From: Planctomycetota bacterium
GTDB lineage: Bacteria > Planctomycetota > UBA1135 > GCA-002686595
Direction: 5' to 3'
Assembly (NCBI GenBank): GCA_016220085.1
Contig: JACRIN010000043.1
Coordinates: 1 to 44,729 of the forward strand
DNA length: 44,729 bases
In this document: positions 14,417 through 21,424 of the stretch, in pieces
How the letters are laid out: each line of letters begins with the position of its first letter
Numbering within the stretch: position 1 is the first letter of the stretch
Notes under the pieces: model-generated
Database searches by the model: none
What the model saw: only the letters and a program-made list of their open reading frames with translations
What the model was told of the DNA's origin: nothing
Translations under genes and position numbers: made by a program

Positions 14417-15934
14417 ATGCGACTCCGACCGACGCTGCTCTGCTTCGTCGCGCTGCTCGCCGCGTGTTCGCGCGAGGAGCCGCGCGAGCGATGGAACCTG
14501 CTCGTCATCACCGTCGACACGCTGCGGGCCGACCACATGTCGTGCTACGGCTACCCGCAAGCGACGACGCCGCACCTCGACGCGTTCGCGGCGGACGCGC
14601 TGCGCTTCGAGCACGTCGCCTCGCCGCGCGCGAAGACGACGCCGGCGCTCGCGTCGCTCTTCACCGGCTTGTATCCGCACGAACACGGCGTGCGCGACCT
14701 CACGGAGCCGCTCGCGCCGGGAGTGCCGACGCTTTCGGAAGCGCTGCAACGCTCCGGCTGGCGCACCGGCGCGGTGATCGGCAACTGGGTGCTCGCGGAG
14801 GGTCGCTCCGGGCTCGCGCGCGGCTTCGATGCGTGGGTCGAGCGCTTGCCCGACGAGCTCGGCGTGCCGCCCGACGCCGTGCCGCAGCGCACCGCCCGCT
14901 CGCTCACCGACGCCGGGCTCGCGCTGCTCGCGCTCGGCGCCGCCGATCCCGCGGACGGCATCCGCGAGCCCTTGGTGCGCGCCGACGGCGCGCCGTGGTT
15001 CCTCTGGCTCCACTACATGGACCCGCACGGCACCTACGATCCGCCCGCGGAGCACCGGGTCTTCCGCTCGGAGCCCGACCCGCTCGGCCCGCCGCGCGAC
15101 GACACCGTCCACAAGCGCCGCATCGCCGAGTACAACGTCCCCGCGAGCGCGATCGACGGCGCGGGCACGATCGACGCCGCCGCGGTGCGCGATCTCTACG
15201 ACGGCGAGCTCCGCTACGTCGACGCGCAGATCGGACGCGTGCTCGACGCGATGAAAGCGCGCGGCGACCTCGCTCGCACGTTGGTCGTGATCACCTCGGA
15301 TCACGGCGAGAGCCTCGGCGAGCACGAGTACTGGTTCGAGCACGGGCTCTACGCCTACGAGAGCACGTGTCGCGTCCCGTTGATCGTGCGCCTGCCCGAC
15401 CTGCACCCCGCGCGGCCGACGCCGGGCGTCCGTGCGACGCCGTCGTCGTTGGTCGACGTCGCGCCGACCGTGTGCGAGGTGCTCGGGCTGCGGCCGTGGC
15501 TCGCCGCCGATGAGCGCTCGCCGCGCGGCACGTCGCACGCCGCGTCGCTCGCCGCCGACGAACCGCAGGACCGAGCGGTGTTCTACGAGAAGGTCGAGCG
15601 CGCCGACGAAGCGCGCACCGTGCAGACCAAGGGCGTGCGCTTCGGACGCTGGAAGCTGCTGCGGCGCTACACGCATCGCGAGCGCGACGGCCGGCGCGAG
15701 CTCGTCACGCTCTCCGACGAGCTCTACGACCTCGCCGTCGATCCGCTGGAGTCCCACGATCTCTCGCAGACGCGGGGCGACGCGCCGATCGAGCGATTGA
15801 ACGCCGCGCTGGAGCACTTCACCGCCGCCGACCGGCACTTCGCGGAGCTCGACGACGTCTTGCGCCGCCGCCGCGAGGAGCTCGAACGCACCGATCCCGA
15901 AGCGGCGCGCCGACTGCGCTCGCTCGGCTATTGA
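14417..15934 (+). CDS. sulfatase-like hydrolase lipoprotein with altered active site
   Basis: A 505-residue lipoprotein (lipobox LLAAC, C17) of the alkaline phosphatase/sulfatase superfamily. Metal-binding signatures are TVDTLRADH with D34 near the N-terminus, and TSDHGESLGEHEYWFEHG in the second half, then CRVPLIVRLP. At the usual C/S-x-P-x-R formylglycine site it has TTPALASLFTGLYPH: T74 replaces Cys/Ser and L78 replaces Arg. Cys-type sulfatase maturation therefore cannot occur; a Thr nucleophile, as in phosphotransferases of the same superfamily, is possible. It starts two bases past the lipoylation gene but its job is unrelated to glycine cleavage. Confidence 0.85.
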   Translation: MRLRPTLLCFVALLAACSREEPRERWNLLVITVDTLRADHMSCYGYPQATTPHLDAFAADALRFEHVASPRAKTTPALASLFTGLYPHEHGVRDLTEPLAPGVPTLSEALQRSGWRTGAVIGNWVLAEGRSGLARGFDAWVERLPDELGVPPDAVPQRTARSLTDAGLALLALGAADPADGIREPLVRADGAPWFLWLHYMDPHGTYDPPAEHRVFRSEPDPLGPPRDDTVHKRRIAEYNVPASAIDGAGTIDAAAVRDLYDGELRYVDAQIGRVLDAMKARGDLARTLVVITSDHGESLGEHEYWFEHGLYAYESTCRVPLIVRLPDLHPARPTPGVRATPSSLVDVAPTVCEVLGLRPWLAADERSPRGTSHAASLAADEPQDRAVFYEKVERADEARTVQTKGVRFGRWKLLRRYTHRERDGRRELVTLSDELYDLAVDPLESHDLSQTRGDAPIERLNAALEHFTAADRHFAELDDVLRRRREELERTDPEAARRLRSLGY

Positions 15935-16429
15935 ACGCGCGACTGCGCTCTGGGCGGCGCGGCGCGACGAGCGTGCGCCCCCCAATACCGCGTCGCGACG
16001 CCGCCTCGCGACGCCGCGGCTCGCGTCCGCGCACGATCGCGGCGAGAACACACGGCGCCCGCGAAGCCGGCACGCGTAGAGCTGGCGGGCGAGCGACGTG
16101 ACGCGCCGCCGCTCGAATCGCTCGGCGGGCGCGTCGCGAAACTCGCTCCATTGCGGACGGCCATCGAGCTCAACGCGATCGTCGTCGAATGGCGGCCGCG
16201 CAGCGCGCGACTCTCGACTCGAGGCCGGCTCACTTCGCGCAACACGCGGTTCGAGGTCGTCGCCCGTCGCTCGCCTCTGCGCGTTCGCGCTTCGCGCGCC
16301 GCCCGTCGCAAGTCCATCGCGCCTCGCGCGACGTTCGACTCATGGCCGTCGCGCAACGCGCGGCACTCGACTCGGCGCGTTCGCGCTCCGCGCTGCGGCT
16401 GGGCGCGCCGGCCGTGGCGCGCTTCGAAG
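15935..16429. other. gene-free region with degenerate repeats next to tRNA-Gln
   Basis: No reading frame here looks like a gene. A segment near 16185-16243 recurs imperfectly near 16335-16393: both share GTCG-A-TGGC, a GCGCAGCGCGCG-like core and ACTC-GACTCG, spaced about 150 bases. Short direct repeats of TCGCGACGCCG occur near 15992 and 16004. A GCGCGCC/GGCGCGC stem lies near 16403-16422 beside the tRNA 3' end, without a T-tail. Confidence 0.45.
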
Positions 16430-16504
16430 TGGTTACCCGGCCAGGACTTGAACCTGGAATGAGAGGACCAAAACCTCTTGTGTTACCGATTACACCACCG
16501 GGTA
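16430..16504 (-). tRNA. trnQ: tRNA-Gln (anticodon UUG)
   Basis: A complete cloverleaf reads on the minus strand: acceptor TACCCGG/CCGGGTA (7 bp), D-stem GTGT/ACAC, anticodon stem AGAGG/CCTCT with loop TTTTGGT (anticodon TTG, reading CAA), and T-stem CCAGG/CCTGG with loop TTCAAGT. The discriminator A and CCA end are encoded (16433-16430), so no post-transcriptional CCA addition is needed. Promoter boxes lie just upstream at 16525-16553. Confidence 0.97.
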
Positions 16505-16524
16505 GGCCGAATCAGAGGCGCGAG

Positions 16525-16553
16525 ACTTTAGCCGGGGCGAGCTCGGCGGTCAA
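16525..16553 (-). promoter_or_regulatory. promoter of tRNA-Gln
   Basis: Minus-strand TTGACC (16553-16548), a 17-base spacer and TAAAGT (16530-16525) place a start site near 16518, about 14 bases before the mature tRNA. The -35 box overlaps the stop codon of cinA, so the tRNA is fired from inside the end of the upstream gene. Confidence 0.75.
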
Positions 16554-17806
16554 TGCGGGAGCGCCCGCCAGACGAGCTCGAGCGCCGCGTGAGCCGCGAA
16601 CAGGCGCACCGTGTGGCGATCGACCGGCGGAAAACGTCCCTCGTGGCTCGTCACGGCGCCGTCGACCGACAATCCGAAGCAGACCAGGCCGACCGGCTTC
16701 TCCGCGGGGCCGCCGTCGGGTCCGGCGATGCCGGAAACCGCGATCGCGATCCGCGCGCCGGTCGCTCGCGCCGCGCCGGCCGCCATCGCCGCCGCGACCT
16801 CGCGCGAGACCGCGCCATGGCGGTCGAGCAGCTCCGCGCTGACGCCGAGCCGCGCTCGCTTGGCTTCGTTCGCGTACGTGACGAAGCCCTCGCGGAAGAC
16901 CGCGCTGATGCCGGGCACCTCGGTCAGGAGCTCGGCGACCATGCCGCCGGTGCACGACTCCGCGGTGGTGATCGTCAGGTCGCGCCGGACGAGTTCACGC
17001 CCGAGCGCGAACGCGAGCTCTGGCTCGGTCTCGCTGAAGAGCTCGCGCGCGAAGCGTTCGCGGAACTCCGCCGCACGCGCCGCGACCAGCGCTTCGGCGC
17101 CGATCTGCGTCGCCGCGCGCGCGCGCAACGACACACGCAGCGTGCCTTGGTGCGCCGTGACGCCCATCCGCGGATTCGCGCCGCGGGCCATCCAGTCGCC
17201 GGCGCGGTCGGCGAACGTGCTCTCGGCGAGCCCGACGAGGTAGAAGCTCGCGCGCGCGAAGCACTCGCCGTGACCGCAGGTCGCGGAGAGCCACGGCACG
17301 AGCTCGCGCTCGAGCATGTCGACCGCTTCGCGCGGCGGTCCGGGCAGCACCGCGAGCACGCCGCCGCCGATCCACACGCGGAAGCCCGGCGCGGTGCCGT
17401 TCCGGTTCCGCATCACCTGCGCGCCGTCGGGGAACTCCGCTTGGCGCAGGTTGGACGCCGGGAAGTCGCGCTTGCGGCGCGCGAACCACTCGCGGAGTTC
17501 GTTCGCGGCGCCCTCGTCGCGCACGAGCTTGACGCCGGCCGCGTCGGCCGCCGCCTCGCGCGTGACGTCGTCGAGCGTCGGCCCGAGTCCGCCGGTCGCG
17601 ACCACCATCGGATACTTCTCGCAGAGCTCCCAGAACGTCGCCGCGAGCCGCGCGCGATCGTCGCCGAGCACGCGGAACTCGACGACCTCGATGCCGAGGT
17701 CGGCGAGCCGCCGCGCGATCAGCCCGGAGTTCGTGTCGGCGTGGCGTCCTTCGAGCAGCTCGTCCCCGATCGCGACCACCGCGGCCTTGCGCGGATCGCG
17801 GATCAC
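16550..17806 (-). CDS. cinA: CinA family protein (COG1058 domain + NMN amidohydrolase domain)
   Basis: A 418-residue two-domain protein of usual CinA length. The N-terminal molybdopterin-binding-like domain has AIGDELLEGRHADTNS (12-27) and GGLGPTLDD (72-80), related to ADP-ribose pyrophosphatase activity. The C-terminal domain carries AESCTGG, GFVTYANEAK and SGIAGPDGG, typical of NMN deamidase in the pyridine nucleotide salvage cycle. GTG 17806 overlaps the tatC stop as GTGA, so translation is coupled. The stop codon overlaps the tRNA-Gln promoter. Confidence 0.95.
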   Translation of the reverse strand: MIRDPRKAAVVAIGDELLEGRHADTNSGLIARRLADLGIEVVEFRVLGDDRARLAATFWELCEKYPMVVATGGLGPTLDDVTREAAADAAGVKLVRDEGAANELREWFARRKRDFPASNLRQAEFPDGAQVMRNRNGTAPGFRVWIGGGVLAVLPGPPREAVDMLERELVPWLSATCGHGECFARASFYLVGLAESTFADRAGDWMARGANPRMGVTAHQGTLRVSLRARAATQIGAEALVAARAAEFRERFARELFSETEPELAFALGRELVRRDLTITTAESCTGGMVAELLTEVPGISAVFREGFVTYANEAKRARLGVSAELLDRHGAVSREVAAAMAAGAARATGARIAIAVSGIAGPDGGPAEKPVGLVCFGLSVDGAVTSHEGRFPPVDRHTVRLFAAHAALELVWRALPH

Positions 17807-18687
17807 GCCGCGGCCTCCGCCCGCTTCTTCTTGCGCGTCGCCCAACGACCCATCCAGATCCCGAGCTCGTAGAGCAGGATCATCGGCCCCGCGAGCAACG
17901 TCTGCGAGTACGGATCGGCCGACGGAGTGACGAAACCCGAGATGACGAACGCGACGACGATGAAGTGCTTGCGGTACTTCGCGAATGTCTCCGCTTGCAC
18001 CATGTCGAGGCGGATCAGCACCTGGATCAAGAGCGGCATCTGGAACATCGCCCCGGTCCAGATGCAGGTCTTCGACAGGAACTCCATGTACTCGTCGAGC
18101 TTCGGGTTGAACTCGACGAGGTCCTGCGGAAGCGTCTTCTGTAGGTAGTAGATGCCGGTCGGCACCAGCAGGAAGAAGCTCATCGCGAGCCCGGCGACGA
18201 AGAGCAGCAGCGAGGCGGGGAAGTACCCCATCACCATGCGCCTCTCCTTCTGATAGAGCCCGGCGGCGATGAAGCCCCACATCTGCCAGAGCAGCACCGG
18301 TCCGCCCGCGGCGACGGCGGCGTACATCGCGTTGCGGAACGAGAACATGAAGATCTCGCTGATGCCGGTCGCCTGCAGCTTGTCGTGGAAGGGCTGTTTC
18401 AGGCGCTGATCGGCCGCGTCCTCCGAGACGAAGAACTCGGTGCGCGGGAGCTCCGGGTGCTCCTTCAGGAACGCCTCGTGCTCCTCGACCAAATCCTCGT
18501 TCAGCCAGCCGACGGCGCGCATGAACGGCCACTGCATGCCGCGGGCGATCGGCTCGTTGAACTCCCACGCGACGCAGAACGCGAGGAACACCGCGATCAC
18601 GCCGCGAAACACGCGCTTGCGCAGCTCGTCGAGATGCTGCGCGAGCGTCATGCGCGTCTGCGCGAACGGATCAACCGGGTCGGCCAT
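17803..18687 (-). CDS. tatC: Sec-independent translocase subunit TatC
   Basis: A 294-residue inner-membrane protein, the core receptor of the twin-arginine translocase. It begins with the family motif LAQHLDELRKRVFR, has a first transmembrane helix at about 28-44, and later shows FVAGLAMSFFLLVP, GAMFQMPLLIQVLIRL and VVAFVISGFVTPS. The loop between helices 1 and 2 is unusually long: about 70 residues (50-120), charged, including EEHEAFLKEHPELP. The C-terminus ends KKKRAEAAA in the cytoplasm. tatA/B are not in the window. Downstream cinA overlaps by four bases. Confidence 0.95.
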   Translation of the reverse strand: MADPVDPFAQTRMTLAQHLDELRKRVFRGVIAVFLAFCVAWEFNEPIARGMQWPFMRAVGWLNEDLVEEHEAFLKEHPELPRTEFFVSEDAADQRLKQPFHDKLQATGISEIFMFSFRNAMYAAVAAGGPVLLWQMWGFIAAGLYQKERRMVMGYFPASLLLFVAGLAMSFFLLVPTGIYYLQKTLPQDLVEFNPKLDEYMEFLSKTCIWTGAMFQMPLLIQVLIRLDMVQAETFAKYRKHFIVVAFVISGFVTPSADPYSQTLLAGPMILLYELGIWMGRWATRKKKRAEAAA

Positions 18688-18761
18688 CGGCGAGGGGCAC
18701 TATCGTGACGAGCGCGGGTCGCGGATCCAAGGCGCGCGGCGAGCGCGGGTTCGGAAACGCG

Positions 18762-18798
18762 CGAGGCGGCCGACGTCGCGAAGACGCCGCCCGCCTCG
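18762..18798 (-). terminator. hairpin after the coiled-coil/BRCT gene
   Basis: CGAGGCGG (18762-18769) pairs with CCGCCTCG (18791-18798), and an alternative register pairs GGCGGC with GCCGCC. It starts 21 bases after the minus-strand stop at 18819. No T-tract follows, so intrinsic termination is uncertain. It also lies in the tatC upstream region. Confidence 0.45.
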
Positions 18799-18818
18799 AG
18801 CTCGCTCCGTCGCGTGGA

Positions 18819-20063
18819 TCAGAACGCGAAGTAGCTGCGCAGGTCCTTGAGCGCCATGATCACGACGCCCTTCGACTCGGCTTCCTTGTAGACGGCGAGT
18901 TCGGACGGTTGGATCGGCGTCTCGACCGGGTTGCCGTCCCCGTCGAGGTAGAGCTCGCCGCCGACGATCAGGTAGTCGGTGTTGAGGTCGAGCGCCTCTT
19001 GGACGGTGATCCCCATCATGCCGAGCAGGTCCTTCAGCTCCTTCTCGTTGTACTTGCCCGAGAAGCGGCCGGCGAGCACCGCGTGGCGCTCGGTCTTCGG
19101 GTCGAAGAGCGGGTTGTAGACGACGTCGCCGGGCACCACCGGGTCGAACGCGTCGCGCACGTCGAAGATGCGGACTTCGGCGCGCGATTGCTCGACCGAA
19201 GTGACTTCGCAGCGCGCCTTCTGGGTCGTCGAACCGACCTTGCCGGCCTGGATCGTGAAGACGGTGCCGCGCGACACGCGCTGGTTCGCACCGATGTCGA
19301 TCCAGCCGAGCGAGAGGTCCTTGCTGACCGCGAGGAACGCGCCGTCGGCAGCTTGCGGCTCCTTGAGGAAGCGCAGCTTCTGGCCCTGGACCGCGAGGCG
19401 GGTCTCGAAGGTCTTGATCGAGTCGGCGTTCTGGCGGACGACTTCCTCGTACTTCCCGTTGGCGGCGCGGAGCTCGGTGTCGAGCTGGCTCGCCTGGGCG
19501 CGCAGGGCGTCGGCGATCTTCGAGTCTTCCTGCTGCTTCTGCGCGGACGCCTCGGTCTGATCGTTGAGCTGACGGCGCAGGTTCTCGATCTGCGTCTCCT
19601 TCTCACGGATCGCGTCGCGGAGGCCGGACTCGGCTTGCGAGGCCTTGCGGCGGGCTTCGTTGAGCTCGTCTTCCTTGCCGGCGACTTCCTTGCCGCGGGC
19701 TTGGTACTCGGTCTTCGCGAACGCGAGCAGACCCTTCAGGTCCTTGACGTCCGCGGGGGCGTTCAAGGCGGACTTGAGGTCGTCCAGGTCGGTCTTCAGC
19801 GTCGCCAGGTTGGTCGCGGCGGAGGCTTCGGCGGCGTCGGTCCAACCGACCATCGTCGAGAGCTCGGCGAGAGCCTTCTTGGCCTCGGTCGTGGTCTTTT
19901 CGCTCTCCACGCGCGCCGTCTTGTCGGTCTGCGCTTCGACGACCGCCTTGGCCTTCGCGTCGAAGCCCATGTACGCGATGAACAGCGCCACGAAGAACAG
20001 AACCAACGTGACGACCATCCAAACGATGCTGACGCGGACTGCGCCGCGCTGAGAACGCTTCAT
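18819..20063 (-). CDS. membrane-anchored coiled-coil protein with C-terminal BRCT-like domain
   Basis: A 414-residue protein. The basic start MKRSQRGAVR and the hydrophobic segment 12-32 predict one N-terminal anchor with the rest outside the cytoplasm. Residues about 36-220 are a charged coiled coil (AESGLRDAIREKETQIENL). A beta-rich part at about 235-322 reads LSLGWIDIGANQRVSRG and VVPGDVVYNPLFDP. The last 92 residues match a BRCT layout: HAVLAGRFSGKYNEKEL, MGITVQEALDLNTDYLIVG and AVYKEAESKGVVIMAL then DLRSYF. BRCT domains normally bind phosphoproteins or DNA inside the cell, so this predicted topology is odd. ATG 20063 has AGAGG about 11 bases upstream. A promoter is proposed at 20185-20214. 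Confidence 0.75.
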   Translation of the reverse strand: MKRSQRGAVRVSIVWMVVTLVLFFVALFIAYMGFDAKAKAVVEAQTDKTARVESEKTTTEAKKALAELSTMVGWTDAAEASAATNLATLKTDLDDLKSALNAPADVKDLKGLLAFAKTEYQARGKEVAGKEDELNEARRKASQAESGLRDAIREKETQIENLRRQLNDQTEASAQKQQEDSKIADALRAQASQLDTELRAANGKYEEVVRQNADSIKTFETRLAVQGQKLRFLKEPQAADGAFLAVSKDLSLGWIDIGANQRVSRGTVFTIQAGKVGSTTQKARCEVTSVEQSRAEVRIFDVRDAFDPVVPGDVVYNPLFDPKTERHAVLAGRFSGKYNEKELKDLLGMMGITVQEALDLNTDYLIVGGELYLDGDGNPVETPIQPSELAVYKEAESKGVVIMALKDLRSYFAF

Positions 20064-20184
20064 GACGTGTGGACCTCTGAGACTCTCCGGAAACCGGGTC
20101 GGAGCAGTGTGGGACGCTCTACCTTGTGAACCGCGATGAATCGCGCTCGATCGGAGCAGGTCCGGCCGGTCGCGAGGGGGCATG

Positions 20185-20214
20185 TTGATACCCTCCGGGC
20201 ACCGAACTCGGCAA
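20185..20214 (-). promoter_or_regulatory. promoter candidate for coiled-coil/BRCT gene
   Basis: Minus-strand TTGCCG (20214-20209), an 18-base spacer and TATCAA (20190-20185). It would give a leader of about 115 bases. The -35 matches that of rpmB; the spacer is one base long. Confidence 0.45.
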
Positions 20215-20252
20215 GGGAATTCGCCTTCGGACAAGGTCCGCGGCGGCCGCCC

Positions 20253-20280
20253 CTTGACGACCCTTCCCCACCTCGTAACC
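20253..20280 (+). promoter_or_regulatory. promoter candidate for coaE-rho
   Basis: TTGACG (20253-20258), a 16-base spacer and TAACCT (20275-20280) on the plus strand. Start near 20287 gives a leader of about 400 bases before coaE. It resembles the tRNA-Gln promoter. Confidence 0.5.
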
Positions 20281-20502
20281 TGTGCCTTCGGTAGGCTTCG
20301 GTCGCGAACCGGGAAAGGCGCCCCGCGCGGGGGTCGAGCTCGATCGCACGCGTCCCCTACCCGGCGTTCCTGGTTCGGTTTCCTCCGGACTCGCCGAGAG
20401 GCCGCTGACTCGGCTCGCGAGTCGCGGGAGTCAGAGGAGTCCCGCCTCACGCGTCCCGCCTCGAAGCGAGTCGCGCGGCGCGAGCAGCTCGCGCGGCTCC
20501 CG

Positions 20503-20582
20503 AGCGACTAGCGAAAGGCCCGGGCGATTCGCGAGGCGCTCTAGCGACGAGCGAAAGGCCCGGCCCACTCGCGAGGTGCTCC
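20503..20582. repeat. 40-bp tandem repeat in the coaE leader
   Basis: Two adjacent 40-bp units (20503-20542 and 20543-20582) begin AGCGAC and share GCGAAAGGCCCGG and CGCGAGG, differing at a handful of positions. A third, degraded start (AGCGACCCGCAC) follows at 20586. Confidence 0.75.
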
Positions 20583-20689
20583 GGCAGCGACCCGCACTTC
20601 GGCCCAGCTTCACGCCGGCGCTCCACGCCGGCGCCCCCTACCGTCCCGCGAGGCCGCGGTCGACCTCGCGACGCCCGGCCCCACCCACC

Positions 20690-21364
20690 GTGACCCTACT
20701 TTCCACCTTGGAGCCCACGACCCAAAGTCCCCAACCGACCGAGCGCCCCGCGGTGATCGGCGTGCTCGGCGGCATCGCATCGGGCAAGTCGTCGGTCGCG
20801 CGGTTGCTCGCGGGCCCGCGCGGCCGCGTGATCGACGCGGATCGACTGGTCGACGAGGCCTATCGCTCGCCGCGCTTCGTCGCGGAGCTCGCGCGAGAGT
20901 TCGGCGCCGGCGTGCTCGACTCGGACGGCGGCGCCGACCGGCGCGCGCTCGCGACGCTGGTCTTCACCGATCCGAAGAAACGCGCGTGGCTCGAAGCGCA
21001 CATCCATCCCGCGGTGCGCGAACGCATCGCCGAGGAACTCGCCGCTGCGGAGCGCGAGCACGCGCCGCGCGTGGTGCTCGACGTACCGCTGCTGCTCGAA
21101 AACGACGCGGCGCACGGCCTGGTCGCGCGCTGCGACCGGCTCGTGTTCGTCGAGTCGCGCCTCGAGGACCGCGAGCGCCGCGCCGCCCTGAACCGCGGCT
21201 GGGCGGCCGGCGAAGTCGGCCGCCGCGAAGCCGCGCAGCTCCCGCTCGAAGCCAAACGCCGCCGTGCCCACGCCGTGGTCTCGAACTTCGCGGGCTCGCT
21301 CGAGCTCGCGCGGGAAGTCGCGCGCGTCGAACGCGAGCTCGGCCTCCCCCCGCTCGCTCCCTAG
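20690..21364 (+). CDS. coaE: dephospho-CoA kinase
   Basis: A 224-residue P-loop kinase that phosphorylates dephospho-CoA in the last step of CoA synthesis. The P-loop GGIASGKSS is at about 24-32, followed by IDADRLVDEAY, HPAVRERI and LDVPLLLEN, all family hallmarks. The start is uncertain: GTG 20690 is taken here, while TTG 20708 would bring the P-loop nearer the N-terminus as in typical CoaE; neither has a clear Shine-Dalgarno. rho follows after 60 bases in the same direction and probably shares the transcript. Confidence 0.93.
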   Translation: MTLLSTLEPTTQSPQPTERPAVIGVLGGIASGKSSVARLLAGPRGRVIDADRLVDEAYRSPRFVAELAREFGAGVLDSDGGADRRALATLVFTDPKKRAWLEAHIHPAVRERIAEELAAAEREHAPRVVLDVPLLLENDAAHGLVARCDRLVFVESRLEDRERRAALNRGWAAGEVGRREAAQLPLEAKRRRAHAVVSNFAGSLELAREVARVERELGLPPLAP

Positions 21365-21424
21365 AACCCTCCAACCCCGGCTCGCGCTCCGCGCGCCGGG
21401 CCCAAGCAACGAAAGCGCTCTCCG

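Larger units (their letters stand above)
20064..20689. other. long gene-free region between divergent BRCT gene and coaE
   Basis: No gene-like frame is seen. It holds two divergent promoter candidates (minus 20185-20214, plus 20253-20280), then about 400 bases of leader for coaE-rho. That leader includes a 40-bp tandem repeat (20503-20582), GCCGGCGCTCCACGCCGGCG (a 6-bp stem, 20613-20632) and many CGAG/CTCG words that could fold. The C-rich stretches would suit Rho loading. Confidence 0.5.
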
